From: Proteobacteria bacterium SG_bin6
Lineage (GTDB): Bacteria > Pseudomonadota > Alphaproteobacteria > Sphingomonadales > Sphingomonadaceae
Reading direction: 5' to 3'
Assembly: GCA_002083435.1 (NCBI GenBank)
Contig: LWDJ01000002.1
Location: 100,004 to 164,003 of the forward strand
Length of the DNA stretch: 64,000 bases
In this document: one piece after another, positions 42,809-51,340 of the stretch
How the letters are laid out: each line of letters begins with the position of its first letter
Position numbering within the stretch: the stretch's first letter is position 1
Translations under genes and position numbers: made by a program
The notes under the pieces: generated by a model
The model's input: the letters and a program-made list of their open reading frames with translations, nothing else
Told to the model about the DNA's origin: nothing
The model's database searches: none

Positions 42809-44194
42809 ATGACGCCGCTCACCGACCAATCGCGCCGCGCCTTCCTGAAGCGATCGGCGGCGCTCGGCCTCGCCGGCAGCGCGGGTCCGTTCGTGATGAA
42901 CCTCGCCGCGATCGGCGAGGCGGCCGCCGCCACCAGCGCCGATTACAAGGCGCTGGTCTGCGTGTTCCTTTATGGCGGCAATGATTACGCCAACACCCTG
43001 CCGCCCTATGACCAGGCAAGCTACAACCTTTACCAGGCGGCGCGCGCCAATCTGGCGCACGCTCGCGACGGGCTGGCGGCGACCTTGCTCGATCCGGTGA
43101 GCGCGCTGGCAGGGGGGCGGCAATATGCGCTCGCCCCCACGCTCAGCCCGCTGATGCCGCTGTGGAGCGCGGGGCGGATGGCGGTGGTGCTCAATGTCGG
43201 CACGCTGATTCAGCCGACGACCAAGGCGCAATATACCGCCGGATCGGTACGCCTGCCGCCCAAATTGTTCAGCCACAACGATCAGCAGAGCTTCTGGCAA
43301 GCCTCCAACGCCGAGGGCGCGACCTCGGGCTGGGGCGGACGGATCGGCGATCTGCTGCAATCGGGCAATGGCAGCGCGACGCTCACCTGCATCAACGCCA
43401 GCGGCAACGCGGTGTTCATGAGCGGGCGCAGCGCGATCCAGTATTCGGTCGGCTCGAACGGCCCGATCGCGCTGCTCAACAACGGCACCACGTTGTTCGG
43501 CTCGGCCACCGCCGCGCAGACGCTGCGCAACCTGATGACCGCGCCCAGCGCGCAGTTGCTGGCGAACGAACACGCGACCGTCAGCAAGCGCGCGCTCGAT
43601 ACCTATGCCCAGGTCAACAGCGCGCTCGGTGGCGCGCCGGCGGCCAATTTCTCGCTGTTCCCCACCGGCAGCCTGGCCGATCAGTTGAAGATCGTCGCGC
43701 GGATGATCTCGGTCAGCCAGGAACTCGGCGCGCGGCGCCAGGTGTTCTTCGTCTCGATCGGCGGCTGGGACTTGCACGACAATCTCGTCGCCCAGCATCC
43801 CGGGCTGCTGGCGACGGTCGCGAACGCGCTGAAGGCGTTCTACGATACCACCGTGTCGCTCGGCATCGCCGATCGGGTGACGACCTTCACCGCGTCCGAT
43901 TTCGGCCGCACCCTCACCTCGAACGACGATGGTTCGGACCATGGCTGGGGGAGTATGCACTTCGTGCTCGGCGGCGCGGTGCAGGGCCGGCGCTTCTACG
44001 GCACCCCGCCCGCGATCGGCAGCAACACGCCCGACGATGTCGGCCAGGGGCGGCTGCTGCCGAGCATCTCGGTCGATCAATATGCGGCGACACTGGCCAC
44101 CTGGTTCGGGGTGACGCCCAGCCAGATGGCGACGGTGCTGCCCAACATCGGCAACTACAACCCGTCGAGCTGGAACCTGGGCTTCCTCGGCTGA
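42809..44194 (+). CDS. DUF1501 protein with twin-arginine signal
   Basis: 461 aa, beginning DQSRRAFLKRSAALGLAGSA: RRAFLK is a Tat motif, so the protein is exported folded. Domain motifs include VCVFLYGGNDYANTLPPYD near residues 49-67, a HNDQQSFWQ segment, VFFVSIGGWDLHDN and the ending FTASDFGRTLTSNDDGSDHG. DUF1501 proteins resemble the sulfatase/phosphatase superfamily. Starts 13 bases after the DUF1800 stop; the two are presumably one unit. Confidence 0.92.
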   Translation: MTPLTDQSRRAFLKRSAALGLAGSAGPFVMNLAAIGEAAAATSADYKALVCVFLYGGNDYANTLPPYDQASYNLYQAARANLAHARDGLAATLLDPVSALAGGRQYALAPTLSPLMPLWSAGRMAVVLNVGTLIQPTTKAQYTAGSVRLPPKLFSHNDQQSFWQASNAEGATSGWGGRIGDLLQSGNGSATLTCINASGNAVFMSGRSAIQYSVGSNGPIALLNNGTTLFGSATAAQTLRNLMTAPSAQLLANEHATVSKRALDTYAQVNSALGGAPAANFSLFPTGSLADQLKIVARMISVSQELGARRQVFFVSIGGWDLHDNLVAQHPGLLATVANALKAFYDTTVSLGIADRVTTFTASDFGRTLTSNDDGSDHGWGSMHFVLGGAVQGRRFYGTPPAIGSNTPDDVGQGRLLPSISVDQYAATLATWFGVTPSQMATVLPNIGNYNPSSWNLGFLG

Positions 44195-44308
44195 AGGGGG
44201 GTGGCGCCTCCCGCCACGGATCAAAGATGCCGTCGGCCGTTGGCGGGGGCGGATCGAGCAGCGCCCGCGCTCCCAGCGACGCCGCACGTCGCCCCTTATG
44301 TTCCGGCA

Positions 44309-44395
44309 TGGTGCGGACGGCGGGACTCGAACCCGCACTTCCCGAGGGAAAACGGATTTTAAGTCCGCTGCGTCTACCGATTTCGCCACGTCCGC
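44309..44395 (-). tRNA. tRNA-Leu (anticodon TAA)
   Basis: An 87-base gene with encoded CCA (44311-44309). Acceptor stem GCGGACG pairs with CGTCCGC. The anticodon stem CGGA/TCCG closes the loop CTTAAAA, with anticodon TAA. The long variable arm with TTCCCTCGGGAA and the GGTTCGAGTCC T-loop confirm a class II leucine tRNA. It lies 45 bases downstream of ihfB on the same strand. Confidence 0.97.
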
Positions 44396-44440
44396 ATGGC
44401 CGCACTCTTCATGCGCAGCGGCGGCGCGGCGTCAAGCGGT

Positions 44441-44725
44441 TCACGCCTCGCAGTTCAGCCGCAGGCGCATTTCCTTGCCGGGCTTGAAATACGGCACCCG
44501 CTTGGCGCTGACTTCGACGACTTCGCCGGTGCGCGGGTTACGCCCGGTGCGCGCGCCGCGCGCCCGCGTGCTGAACGCCCCGAAGCCGCGCAGCTCAACC
44601 CGACCGTCGGCGGCGAGCTTATCGGCGATGGTATCGAAAAAAGTCGTGACGATCGCCTCGACATCGTGGGGGGTGAGCCCCGGATTATCGTCGATCAGCT
44701 GTTGCACCAGTTCCGAACGGATCAT
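44441..44725 (-). CDS. ihfB: Integration host factor, beta subunit
   Basis: A 94-aa DNA-bending protein, MIRSELVQQLIDDNPGLTPH. The HU/IHF signature is GRVELRGFGAFSTRARGART, then GRNPRTGEVVEVSAKRVPYFKPGKEM, with the minor-groove Pro in RNPRTGE. The position downstream of rpsA is the classical ihfB location in proteobacteria, and that decides IHF-beta over HU. ATG with GGGGAGG. A longer frame upstream is not needed. Binding partner IhfA is not in the window. Confidence 0.94.
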   Translation of the reverse strand: MIRSELVQQLIDDNPGLTPHDVEAIVTTFFDTIADKLAADGRVELRGFGAFSTRARGARTGRNPRTGEVVEVSAKRVPYFKPGKEMRLRLNCEA

Positions 44726-44862
44726 GCCAGCCTCCCCAATCCGATGTTTCGACGCCTTGCCCTTGCAGCCGGCCCGCGTCGGCACCTTGATTCATGTAAA
44801 GATTGGGTTTTGCGTACAACCCGCGTAAACCCTTGACGATCCGCATAAACCGCAAAGGCAAC

Positions 44863-44894
44863 AAAAAAAGGGATGTCGGACGTGCCGACATCCC
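44863..44894 (-). terminator. Rho-independent terminator of rpsA
   Basis: On the minus strand a 10-bp perfect stem (GGGATGTCGG 44879-44870 region with its complement at 44885-44894), 5-base loop, followed by seven T (44869-44863). It lies about 40 bases after the rpsA stop, so ihfB needs its own promoter. Confidence 0.95.
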
Positions 44895-44932
44895 CAATTC
44901 GGGTAATGAAATTAAGCGACTGTCCCGAAAGC

Positions 44933-46642
44933 TTACTTCTTTTCGCCCCGGGCCTTCAGCGCCTCGCCGAGAATATCGCCCAGCGACGCGCCCGAGTCGG
45001 ACGAGCCATATTGCGCGACCGCTTCCTTCTCCTCGGCGATCTGCATCGCCTTGATCGAGAAGGTCGGCTTCTTCGAACGATCGAAGCCCGTCACCAGCGC
45101 GTCGAACTTCTGGCCAACCTGGAAACGCTCCGGCCGCTGCTCGTCGCGGTCGCGGCCGAGATCGGTGCGCTTGATGAAGCCGGTCGCGCCGCCCTCACCC
45201 GCCTGCACTTCCAGGCCCGCGTCGCGCACTTCGAGCACGGTCACGGTGACGATCGCGTTCTTCTGCAGGCGCGGCGTGCCATCGGCCGCCGGCGCGGCGA
45301 CACCGCCCCGCTCGAGCTGCTTCATACCGAGCGAGATACGCTCCTTCTCGGCGTCGATGTCGAGCACGATCGCCTTCACCACCTCGCCCTTGCGGTGCAG
45401 GTTGAGCGCGTCCTCGCCCGAGATGCCCCAGGCGATGTCCGACATATGGACCATGCCGTCGACATCGCCATCGAGACCGATGAACAGGCCGAATTCGGTC
45501 GCGTTCTTGACCTCGCCCTCGACGGTCGAGCCGATCGGATGCTCTTCGGCGAACTTTTCCCAGGGGTTGGCCTGGGCCTGCTTCAGGCCGAGCGAGATGC
45601 GGCGCTTTTCCTGATCGACCTCGAGCACAATCACGTCGACTTCCTGGCTGGTCGACACGATCTTGCCGGGGTGGACGTTCTTCTTGGTCCAGCTCATTTC
45701 CGAAACGTGGACCAGGCCTTCGATGCCCGGCTCCAGTTCGACGAAGGCGCCATATTCGGTGATGTTGGTGACGCGGCCCGACAGCTTGGCGCCGATCGGA
45801 TACTTCACGGCCGCCGCATCCCACGGATCGCTCTCAAGCTGCTTCATGCCGAGCGAGATGCGCTGCGTGTCCTTGTTGATACGGATGATCTGGACCCGCA
45901 CGGTATCGCCGATGTTCAGCACTTCGCTGGGGTGATTGACCCGCTTGTAGCTGATGTCGGTCACGTGCAGCAGGCCGTCGATCCCGCCCAGGTCGACGAA
46001 GGCGCCGTAATCGGTGGTGTTCTTCACGACACCGTCGATCACCTGGCTTTCGGACAGGCTCATGATCAGGCCCGAACGCTGCTCGGCGCGGGTTTCCTCC
46101 AGGATCGCGCGGCGCGAGACGACGATGTTGCCGCGCTTGCGGTCCATCTTCAGGATCTGGAAGGGTTGCGGCAGGTCCATCAGCGGCGCGACATCGCGCA
46201 CCGGGCGAATGTCCACCTGGCTGCCGGGCAGGAAGGCGACGGCGCCGTTGAGATCGACGGTGAAGCCACCCTTCACGCGGCCGAAGATCACGCCTTCGAC
46301 GCGGGCGCCACGGGCGAATTCGGCCTCGAGCAGATCCCAGGCGGCTTCGCGGCGCGCGCGGTCGCGGCTGAGCATCGCCTCGCCATGGACGTTCTCGACC
46401 CGGTCGACATAAACCTCGACCTCGTCACCCACCTTCAGCTCGGCCTTCTGGCCCGGCGCGGCGAATTCGCGCAGCGGCACGCGGCCTTCCGACTTCAGGC
46501 CGACGTCGATCACGACCATGTCGTTCTCGATCGCGGTCACGGTGCCCTTGACGACCCGGCCCTCAAAGCCGTCTGCGTCACCGAGCGTTTCTTCCAGAAG
46601 AGCCGCGAATTCGTCGCGGGTGGGGGTTGCCGAAGAGGCCAT
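44933..46642 (-). CDS. rpsA: 30S ribosomal protein S1
   Basis: A 569-aa protein of six S1 RNA-binding repeats. Repeat signatures recur: DYGAFVDLGGIDGLLHVTDI, EYGAFVELEPGIEGLVHVSE and EFGLFIGLDGDVDGMVHMSD. It helps mRNA bind to the 30S subunit. The start MASSATPTRDEFAALLEETL is normal for alphaproteobacteria. It lies downstream of cmk, as usual, but a 104-aa gene intervenes. Confidence 0.97.
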   Translation of the reverse strand: MASSATPTRDEFAALLEETLGDADGFEGRVVKGTVTAIENDMVVIDVGLKSEGRVPLREFAAPGQKAELKVGDEVEVYVDRVENVHGEAMLSRDRARREAAWDLLEAEFARGARVEGVIFGRVKGGFTVDLNGAVAFLPGSQVDIRPVRDVAPLMDLPQPFQILKMDRKRGNIVVSRRAILEETRAEQRSGLIMSLSESQVIDGVVKNTTDYGAFVDLGGIDGLLHVTDISYKRVNHPSEVLNIGDTVRVQIIRINKDTQRISLGMKQLESDPWDAAAVKYPIGAKLSGRVTNITEYGAFVELEPGIEGLVHVSEMSWTKKNVHPGKIVSTSQEVDVIVLEVDQEKRRISLGLKQAQANPWEKFAEEHPIGSTVEGEVKNATEFGLFIGLDGDVDGMVHMSDIAWGISGEDALNLHRKGEVVKAIVLDIDAEKERISLGMKQLERGGVAAPAADGTPRLQKNAIVTVTVLEVRDAGLEVQAGEGGATGFIKRTDLGRDRDEQRPERFQVGQKFDALVTGFDRSKKPTFSIKAMQIAEEKEAVAQYGSSDSGASLGDILGEALKARGEKK

Positions 46643-46794
46643 AGAGCGGTTCAGTTCCTAAATCATCGTTTCCGGCCAGCCGGTTGTCTCCGGCGGTCTG
46701 GAGCAATGCGTGTGCCCTGCCGACCCCATGCCGGCAAGGCGCCCATGAGACGGGGCGGCGCGGGGAAAAGCTAAACGCATGAAAATGCGAAAAG

Positions 46795-46883
46795 GGCGCC
46801 GGAGTGAACTCCCGCGCCTTCCACCGCGAGCCACACCGCCCGCTGGACGCGCGCGCTATAGCGTGGGACCGCCCGAGAGGCAA
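46795..46883 (-). promoter_or_regulatory. Possible rpsA promoter and leader hairpin
   Basis: Minus strand: TTGCCT (46883-46878), 17 bases, TATAGC (46860-46855). About 40 bases into the predicted transcript an 11-bp stem with one mismatch (46795-46818) is followed by CCTTTTC. It may be a terminator/attenuator in the leader of rpsA or the terminator of the upstream gene. The 307-bp gap 46643-46949 shows nothing else. Confidence 0.35.
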
Positions 46884-46949
46884 GGCTGATGGGAGGTTGG
46901 CGCCAGTGGTTTGAATGCCGCTTCCGGGATGGCGAAAACGCACAAGCGG

Positions 46950-47264
46950 CTAGCGATCGGCGCGCACCGCGGCCCGTGCGGCTTTCGCCAGCTGGCAGTC
47001 CTTTCCCGTGGCGCGGCATTGGCGTTCCAGGCTGACGACCAGCTCGAGATGTTTGCCCCGAACATAGTCATCGCCCAGCACGATCGGGGAAAACATCTTG
47101 CGGCCAGCCGATGATGGATCGACCGTCGCAGGGATATTCTGGCCACCGGCGCGCGGCATTGGCGGACCGGGTCGCGGGATCATCAGCCCGATGGCGATGC
47201 CCGCGATCAGGCTCAGGCCCGCCACCGCCACCAGATTTTGACGAACGACCTGCATCGTGGCCAC
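46950..47264 (-). CDS. Small membrane-anchored protein between cmk and rpsA
   Basis: A 104-aa protein with one N-terminal helix (LVAVAGLSLIAGIAIGLMIP) followed by a Pro-rich linker and a C-terminal soluble part that includes DDYVRGKHLELVVSLERQCR and two Cys. The Cys could form a disulfide if periplasmic. Two Met codons are close together at the start (MATMQVV); either could be used. I do not recognise the family. Same strand as cmk and rpsA, in a 48-bp gap from cmk. Confidence 0.6.
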   Translation of the reverse strand: MATMQVVRQNLVAVAGLSLIAGIAIGLMIPRPGPPMPRAGGQNIPATVDPSSAGRKMFSPIVLGDDYVRGKHLELVVSLERQCRATGKDCQLAKAARAAVRADR

Positions 47265-47312
47265 GGCGCTACCACAAGTCGCGCCGCCAGTCGCGCACGG
47301 CTTGGTCGGAAA

Positions 47313-47948
47313 CTAAGCCGAGCGCCGCCGCCCCCGCTTCTCCTCGACGATCGCGATCGCGCGCTGCACCGCCGCCTCGATCGAGAGAAAGCTGGTGTCG
47401 AGCAGCGCCGCATCGGACGCCATCGTGAGCGGCGCGGTCGCGCGCGACGAATCGCGTTGATCGCGGGCGCGAATATCGGCGAGGACGCGGTCGATGCTGA
47501 CATCGGCACCGCGCGCGCGCAGCTCGGCATGGCGACGCCGGGCGCGGATATTGGGGGTCGCGCGCACGAACAGTTTCACGTCCGCGTCGGGCGCGATCAC
47601 GGTGCCGATGTCGCGCCCATCGAGCACCGCGCCGCCCGGCTGCTGCGCGAAACGCTTCTGCCGCTGCATCAGCGCCGCGCGCACCAGCGGATGCGCCGAG
47701 ACGATCGAGGCGAGCTTGCCGACCGCGTCGCCGCGAAGTTCGGGGTCCGCCAGCATCTCCTCGTCGAAACCGCATGCGGCGACCGCGTCGGCCTCCTTCG
47801 CCGGATCGAGCTCCAGCCGGTGCAGGTTGAGCGCCACCGCGCGGTAAAGCAGCCCGGTATCGAGATGGGGCAGCCCGTAATGCGCGGCGAGCGCCCGGGC
47901 GATGGTGCCCTTGCCCGAGGCGGCGGGTCCGTCGACGGCGATGATCAT
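47313..47948 (-). CDS. cmk: Cytidylate kinase
   Basis: Phosphorylates CMP and dCMP. The 211-aa protein starts MIIAVDGPAASGKGTIARAL (P-loop GPAASGKGT), LDTGLLYRAVA, and the late motif DGRDIGTVIAPDADVKLFV with the catalytic lid region RARDQRDSSRATAPL. A GTG at 47963 is a possible alternative start overlapping the aroA stop; the ATG 8 bases after that stop fits the family N-terminus better. Confidence 0.95.
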   Translation of the reverse strand: MIIAVDGPAASGKGTIARALAAHYGLPHLDTGLLYRAVALNLHRLELDPAKEADAVAACGFDEEMLADPELRGDAVGKLASIVSAHPLVRAALMQRQKRFAQQPGGAVLDGRDIGTVIAPDADVKLFVRATPNIRARRRHAELRARGADVSIDRVLADIRARDQRDSSRATAPLTMASDAALLDTSFLSIEAAVQRAIAIVEEKRGRRRSA

Positions 47949-47956
47949 GGCCGCGC

Positions 47957-49285
47957 TCAACACCCGCTTCCGGTGAGCGCGTCAAGCATCGCGAAGAAAT
48001 CGGGGAAGCTGGTCGCGACCGGGGCGGCATCGTCGAGCGTCACCGGCGCGCGGCAATGGAGCGCGGCGACCGCCAGGCTCATCGCGATGCGGTGATCGAG
48101 CCGGGTCGCGATCGTCGCGCCGCCGGCAAGCGGCTCGCCACCGCTGCCCTCGATCACCAGCCCGTCGGGCAGTTCGGTGACGCGCGCGCCGATCGCACCC
48201 AGCGCCTGCGCCATCGCCGCGATCCGGTCCGACTCCTTGACGCGCAGTTCATGGGCGCCGAGCGCGCGCGTGGTGCCCTGGGCAAAGGCGGCGGCGACGA
48301 ACAGCGCGGGATATTCGTCGATCATCGACGGCGCCAGCTCGGGCGGCACCTCGATCCCGGTGAGCGGGGCGTGGCGGACGATCAGGTCGCACACCGGCTC
48401 GCCGCCGACGATCCGCGGCTGCGCCTCGGTGATGTCGGCGCCCATCAGCCTGAGCGCGGTGATCAGGCCGGTGCGGGTCGGGTTCATGCCGACATTGCCG
48501 ATCGTGACTTCGGCCCCGGGCACGATCGCGGCGGCGACCGCGAAGAACGCCGCCGAAGACGGATCGCCTGGCACGACGATCTGCTGCGGCGCGAGATCGA
48601 CCTCGCCGGTAATCGCGATCACCCGGCCGTCGGGCGTCTCCTCGACGCTGATCGCGGCGCCGAAGCCCTTCAGCATCCGCTCGCTATGGTCGCGCGTCGC
48701 CACCGGCTCGATCACCCGGGTGATGCCCGGCGTGTTGAGCCCGGCGAGCAGCACCGCCGATTTCACCTGCGCCGAGGCGACTGGCAGCCGATAGGCGATC
48801 GGCACGGCCGGCACGATCCCGCGCACCATCAGCGGCAACCTGCCGCCCGGGCTCGCGCCGATGTCAGCCCCCATCATCGCCAGCGGCTCGATCACCCGCG
48901 CCATCGGCCGGCGCGACAGCGAGGCATCGCCGATGAAGGTGGCGGTGATCGCGTTCGACGCGACCAGGCCCATCAGCAGCCGGGTCGAGGTGCCCGAATT
49001 GCCCATGTCGAGCGCTTGCGCCGGCTGGAGCAGCCCGCCTACCCCGACCCCGTCGACAACCCAGGCACCATCGGGCTCTCGCGCGATCACCGCCCCCATG
49101 GCGCGCAGCGCGGCGGCCGTCGCGAGCACGTCCTCCCCCTCCAGCAGCCCCTCGATCCGGCTGCGGCCGATCGCGAGCGCCGACAGCATCAGCGCGCGGT
49201 GGCTGATCGATTTGTCGCCGGGTACGACGATCGTGCCGGCAAGCCGAGAGGAACGGACCACGGTACGGGGGGCGGGCAGCGTCAC
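47957..49285 (-). CDS. aroA: 3-phosphoshikimate 1-carboxyvinyltransferase (EPSP synthase), CP4-like
   Basis: Joins PEP and shikimate-3-phosphate in aromatic amino acid synthesis; 442 aa. GDKSISHRALMLSALAIG binds substrate; RVKESDRI and APSMIDEYPALFVAAAFA are active-site segments. ASAQVKSAVLLAGLNTPGIT and FIGDASLSRRPM resemble the class II enzyme of Agrobacterium CP4. At the position where CP4 has the second Ala of GNAATGC, this protein reads GNSGTST, a Gly. CP4 tolerance to glyphosate depends on that Ala, so this form is probably more sensitive (inference). First gene of aroA-cmk. Confidence 0.95.
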   Translation of the reverse strand: MTLPAPRTVVRSSRLAGTIVVPGDKSISHRALMLSALAIGRSRIEGLLEGEDVLATAAALRAMGAVIAREPDGAWVVDGVGVGGLLQPAQALDMGNSGTSTRLLMGLVASNAITATFIGDASLSRRPMARVIEPLAMMGADIGASPGGRLPLMVRGIVPAVPIAYRLPVASAQVKSAVLLAGLNTPGITRVIEPVATRDHSERMLKGFGAAISVEETPDGRVIAITGEVDLAPQQIVVPGDPSSAAFFAVAAAIVPGAEVTIGNVGMNPTRTGLITALRLMGADITEAQPRIVGGEPVCDLIVRHAPLTGIEVPPELAPSMIDEYPALFVAAAFAQGTTRALGAHELRVKESDRIAAMAQALGAIGARVTELPDGLVIEGSGGEPLAGGATIATRLDHRIAMSLAVAALHCRAPVTLDDAAPVATSFPDFFAMLDALTGSGC

Positions 49286-49379
49286 GCGCGGCGCTTTGAC
49301 AGCGCGCTTGCGCTATGGCAAGGCGCGCGCCACTTTGCGGGCCAACACGCAAACCTCCCTTATCGAAAGGACCACCAAC

Positions 49380-49706
49380 GTGGTGAAACCGGAATGGGGC
49401 ACGAAGCGGACGTGCCCGAAATGCGCCACGCGCTTCTATGATCTGGGCAAGGACGATCCCGTCACCTGCATCAATTGCGGCACTGCCTGGGAACCCGAAC
49501 CGATCCTGAAATCGAAGCAGCCGCTGCCGTTCGATGCGCCCAAGGCGGTCCATGCCAAGGCCGATGACGATGACGTGCTGGCCGATGCCGCCGAGGATCT
49601 GGATATCGGCGACGAGACCGACGAGCCCTCGCCCGATGACGAGGTCGATCTGGGTGGCGACGACGATCTGGGCGTCGAGACCGGCGGCGAAGACGAAGAG
49701 CGTTAA
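49380..49706 (+). CDS. FYDLN-acid domain protein (TIGR02300 type)
   Basis: A 108-aa protein. The N-terminal part KPEWGTKRTCPKCATRFYDL contains CPKC and, later, CINC, a four-Cys zinc ribbon. The C-terminal 50 residues are very acidic, Asp/Glu-rich (DDDDVLADAAEDL). This is a conserved alphaproteobacterial family of unknown role. GTG at 49380 is chosen because AAAGGA lies 9 bases upstream; a second GTG follows at once. Divergent from aroA. Confidence 0.88.
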   Translation: MVKPEWGTKRTCPKCATRFYDLGKDDPVTCINCGTAWEPEPILKSKQPLPFDAPKAVHAKADDDDVLADAAEDLDIGDETDEPSPDDEVDLGGDDDLGVETGGEDEER

Positions 49707-49763
49707 AGCCGCTTGCCAAGGGGGCGTCGCCCGGATATGGGCGGCGTCCTTCCCGGAACGGAT

Positions 49764-49839
49764 GGGGCCGTAGCTCAGCTGGGAGAGCGTCGCAATGGCA
49801 TTGCGAAGGTCAGGGGTTCGATCCCCCTCGGCTCCACCA
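49764..49839 (+). tRNA. tRNA-Ala (anticodon GGC)
   Basis: A 76-base gene with encoded CCA. The acceptor stem GGGGCCG pairs with CGGCTCC (one G-T). D-arm TAGCTCAGCTGGGAGAGC, anticodon arm TCGCA-ATGGCAT-TGCGA with anticodon GGC, and T-loop GGTTCGATCC are all standard. No integrase or duplicated 3' end was seen next to it. Confidence 0.98.
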
Positions 49840-50122
49840 ATTCTCGCTTGATCGTCTATTAGATTCTGTCTGCCTTGAGCGCTGCCCTGGCTGGCCCGCG
49901 CTGCGAAAGGCTATCCGGCGGTTCACCGGATCGCCCCGCCCAAACAAGCTCGAAGGCATTCTTGCCGACCAGCGCCCATTGAGCCGCACCCCGGCTTCGC
50001 GCGTCGACTGAGGCGCGCCGGGTGCCGCCGACGCCCCTCCCCCGATCCCGCACGCCGTCGACAAAAATCGCGGAACGATTTATGTAGCGGTCGCTTAAAT
50101 CGGCGCCATAGGAGGGCATAGG

Positions 50123-50542
50123 ATGAGCGATTTCTGGCGGAACTGGCTGACGATCTGGTGCGTGGCGGTGATCCTGTTCGGCGCGACGCTGCTGGCGGGC
50201 GGCATTCCTGCCACCGCCGGCCCCGTGATGATGCTGCTCGATCAGCTCAACGGCGCCGCGCCGCTGGAGGTGACGCCACCGCTCTATTTCGCCAATGGCG
50301 TGCTCGGCGGCGTTACGGTCGGCTGGGGCGTGGGGACGCTGGGCGCGATGCGCGTTGCCGCCGATATGGGCGCGGCGGGCGCCCGGCTCTGGCGCTGGAC
50401 GGCGGCGGGCGTGGTCGCCTGGTTTGCCACCGATTCAACGCTTTCGGTCACCACCGGCTTCGGGCTGAATACCGTGCCCAACGTGGTGTTCCTGATCACC
50501 TTCTTCGTGCCGATGCTGGCGACTGGCGCGCTTAAACAGTAA
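50123..50542 (+). CDS. Four-helix membrane protein of unknown function
   Basis: 139 aa: MSDFWRNWLTIWCVAVILFG begins the first helix; further hydrophobic spans lie about residues 55-75, 92-108 and 115-135. No recognisable domain. A ribosome site GGAGGG lies about 8-14 bases before the ATG. Its 3' end overlaps the convergent sufA gene by 11 bases. The 280 bases between it and the tRNA hold no gene I trust. Confidence 0.75.
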   Translation: MSDFWRNWLTIWCVAVILFGATLLAGGIPATAGPVMMLLDQLNGAAPLEVTPPLYFANGVLGGVTVGWGVGTLGAMRVAADMGAAGARLWRWTAAGVVAWFATDSTLSVTTGFGLNTVPNVVFLITFFVPMLATGALKQ

Positions 50543-50888
50543 AGCTTTCCCCGCAGCCGCAGCTGCCCTTGGCGTTGGGGTTGTTGAACACGAACCCCGC
50601 CGCGAAATCGTCTTCCACCCAGTCCATCGTCGAGCCGATCAGGTACAGCACCGAGCCGCCATCAACATAAAGCGTGCCGCCCGGCGTCTCGATCTTCTCG
50701 TCGAACGGCTTGGCTTCGGTGACGAAGTCGACCGAATAAGCGAGCCCCGAACAGCCGCGCCGGGGGGTGGAAAGCTTCACCCCCACCGCGCCTTCGGGCG
50801 CCTTCGCCATCAACGCGGCGATCCGCGCCTCGGCCGCCGACGTGAGGAACAGCGCCTGCGGGCGCGCGCGGGTCTTCACCTCGCTCAT
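50532..50888 (-). CDS. sufA: A-type Fe-S carrier, HesB/IscA/SufA family
   Basis: A 118-aa A-type carrier that receives clusters from SufBCD and hands them to target proteins. The three conserved Cys are in RRGCSGLAY and GSCGCGESF. The N-terminal 10 residues are basic. Its ATG overlaps the upstream stop (TGATG). It is last in the suf operon, so it sits in the typical position of SufA; the distinction from ErpA/IscA is by context. Confidence 0.9.
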   Translation of the reverse strand: MSEVKTRARPQALFLTSAAEARIAALMAKAPEGAVGVKLSTPRRGCSGLAYSVDFVTEAKPFDEKIETPGGTLYVDGGSVLYLIGSTMDWVEDDFAAGFVFNNPNAKGSCGCGESFTV

Positions 50889-51340
50889 CACAACATCCCC
50901 AGTTCGAGCTTGGCCTCGTCGCTCATCTTGCCCGGATCCCATGGCGGATCCCACACCAGATTCACCTCGGCCGAGCCGACCCCCGGCACCGCGCCGACGC
51001 GGATTTCGACCTCGGCGGGCATCGATTCGGCGACCGGGCAATGCGGCGTCGTCAGCGTCATCGTGACGATCACATGGCCCTCGCTGATCTCGACATTATA
51101 GACGAGGCCCAGCTCATAAATGTTCACCGGAATTTCCGGATCATAGATTTCCTTGAGCGCGCCGATCACCGCCTCGTACAGCGCGCCACCCGGCGCTTCC
51201 GCATTGTCCGCGGCGGGCGGCTGATTGAGGAAGCCTTCGAGATAATCGCGCTTGCGCTCGAACCCAGAGCGGACATCCTCCACCCGGGCGCGCGGCGGGG
51301 TCGGCACGCCGCCCACCTCTTCGATGTCGTAATCGCTCAT
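50888..51340 (-). CDS. sufT: SUF-system MIP18/DUF59 protein (SufT type)
   Basis: 150 aa with a MIP18-family domain at about residues 50-140: VIGALKEIYDPEIPVNIYEL (the DPE motif), VTMTLTTPHCPVAESMPAEV and VWDPPWDPGKMS. Such proteins help mature Fe-S clusters; the Cys in PHCP is the likely functional residue. The first 45 residues are polar. Overlaps sufS as ATGA and sufA as TGATG. Confidence 0.9.
   Translation of the reverse strand: MSDYDIEEVGGVPTPPRARVEDVRSGFERKRDYLEGFLNQPPAADNAEAPGGALYEAVIGALKEIYDPEIPVNIYELGLVYNVEISEGHVIVTMTLTTPHCPVAESMPAEVEIRVGAVPGVGSAEVNLVWDPPWDPGKMSDEAKLELGML

Noticed and set aside
41029..42933. A 634-codon minus-strand frame opposite the DUF1800 gene
   Set aside because: Mirror of a well-supported exported protein; low-complexity composition.
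44873..46774. A 633-codon plus-strand frame opposite rpsA
   Set aside because: Antisense of ribosomal protein S1, no ribosome site or motif.
49764..50122. tRNA-Ala as an integration site
   Set aside because: No integrase, no repeated 3' end of the tRNA and no foreign gene in the following 280 bases.
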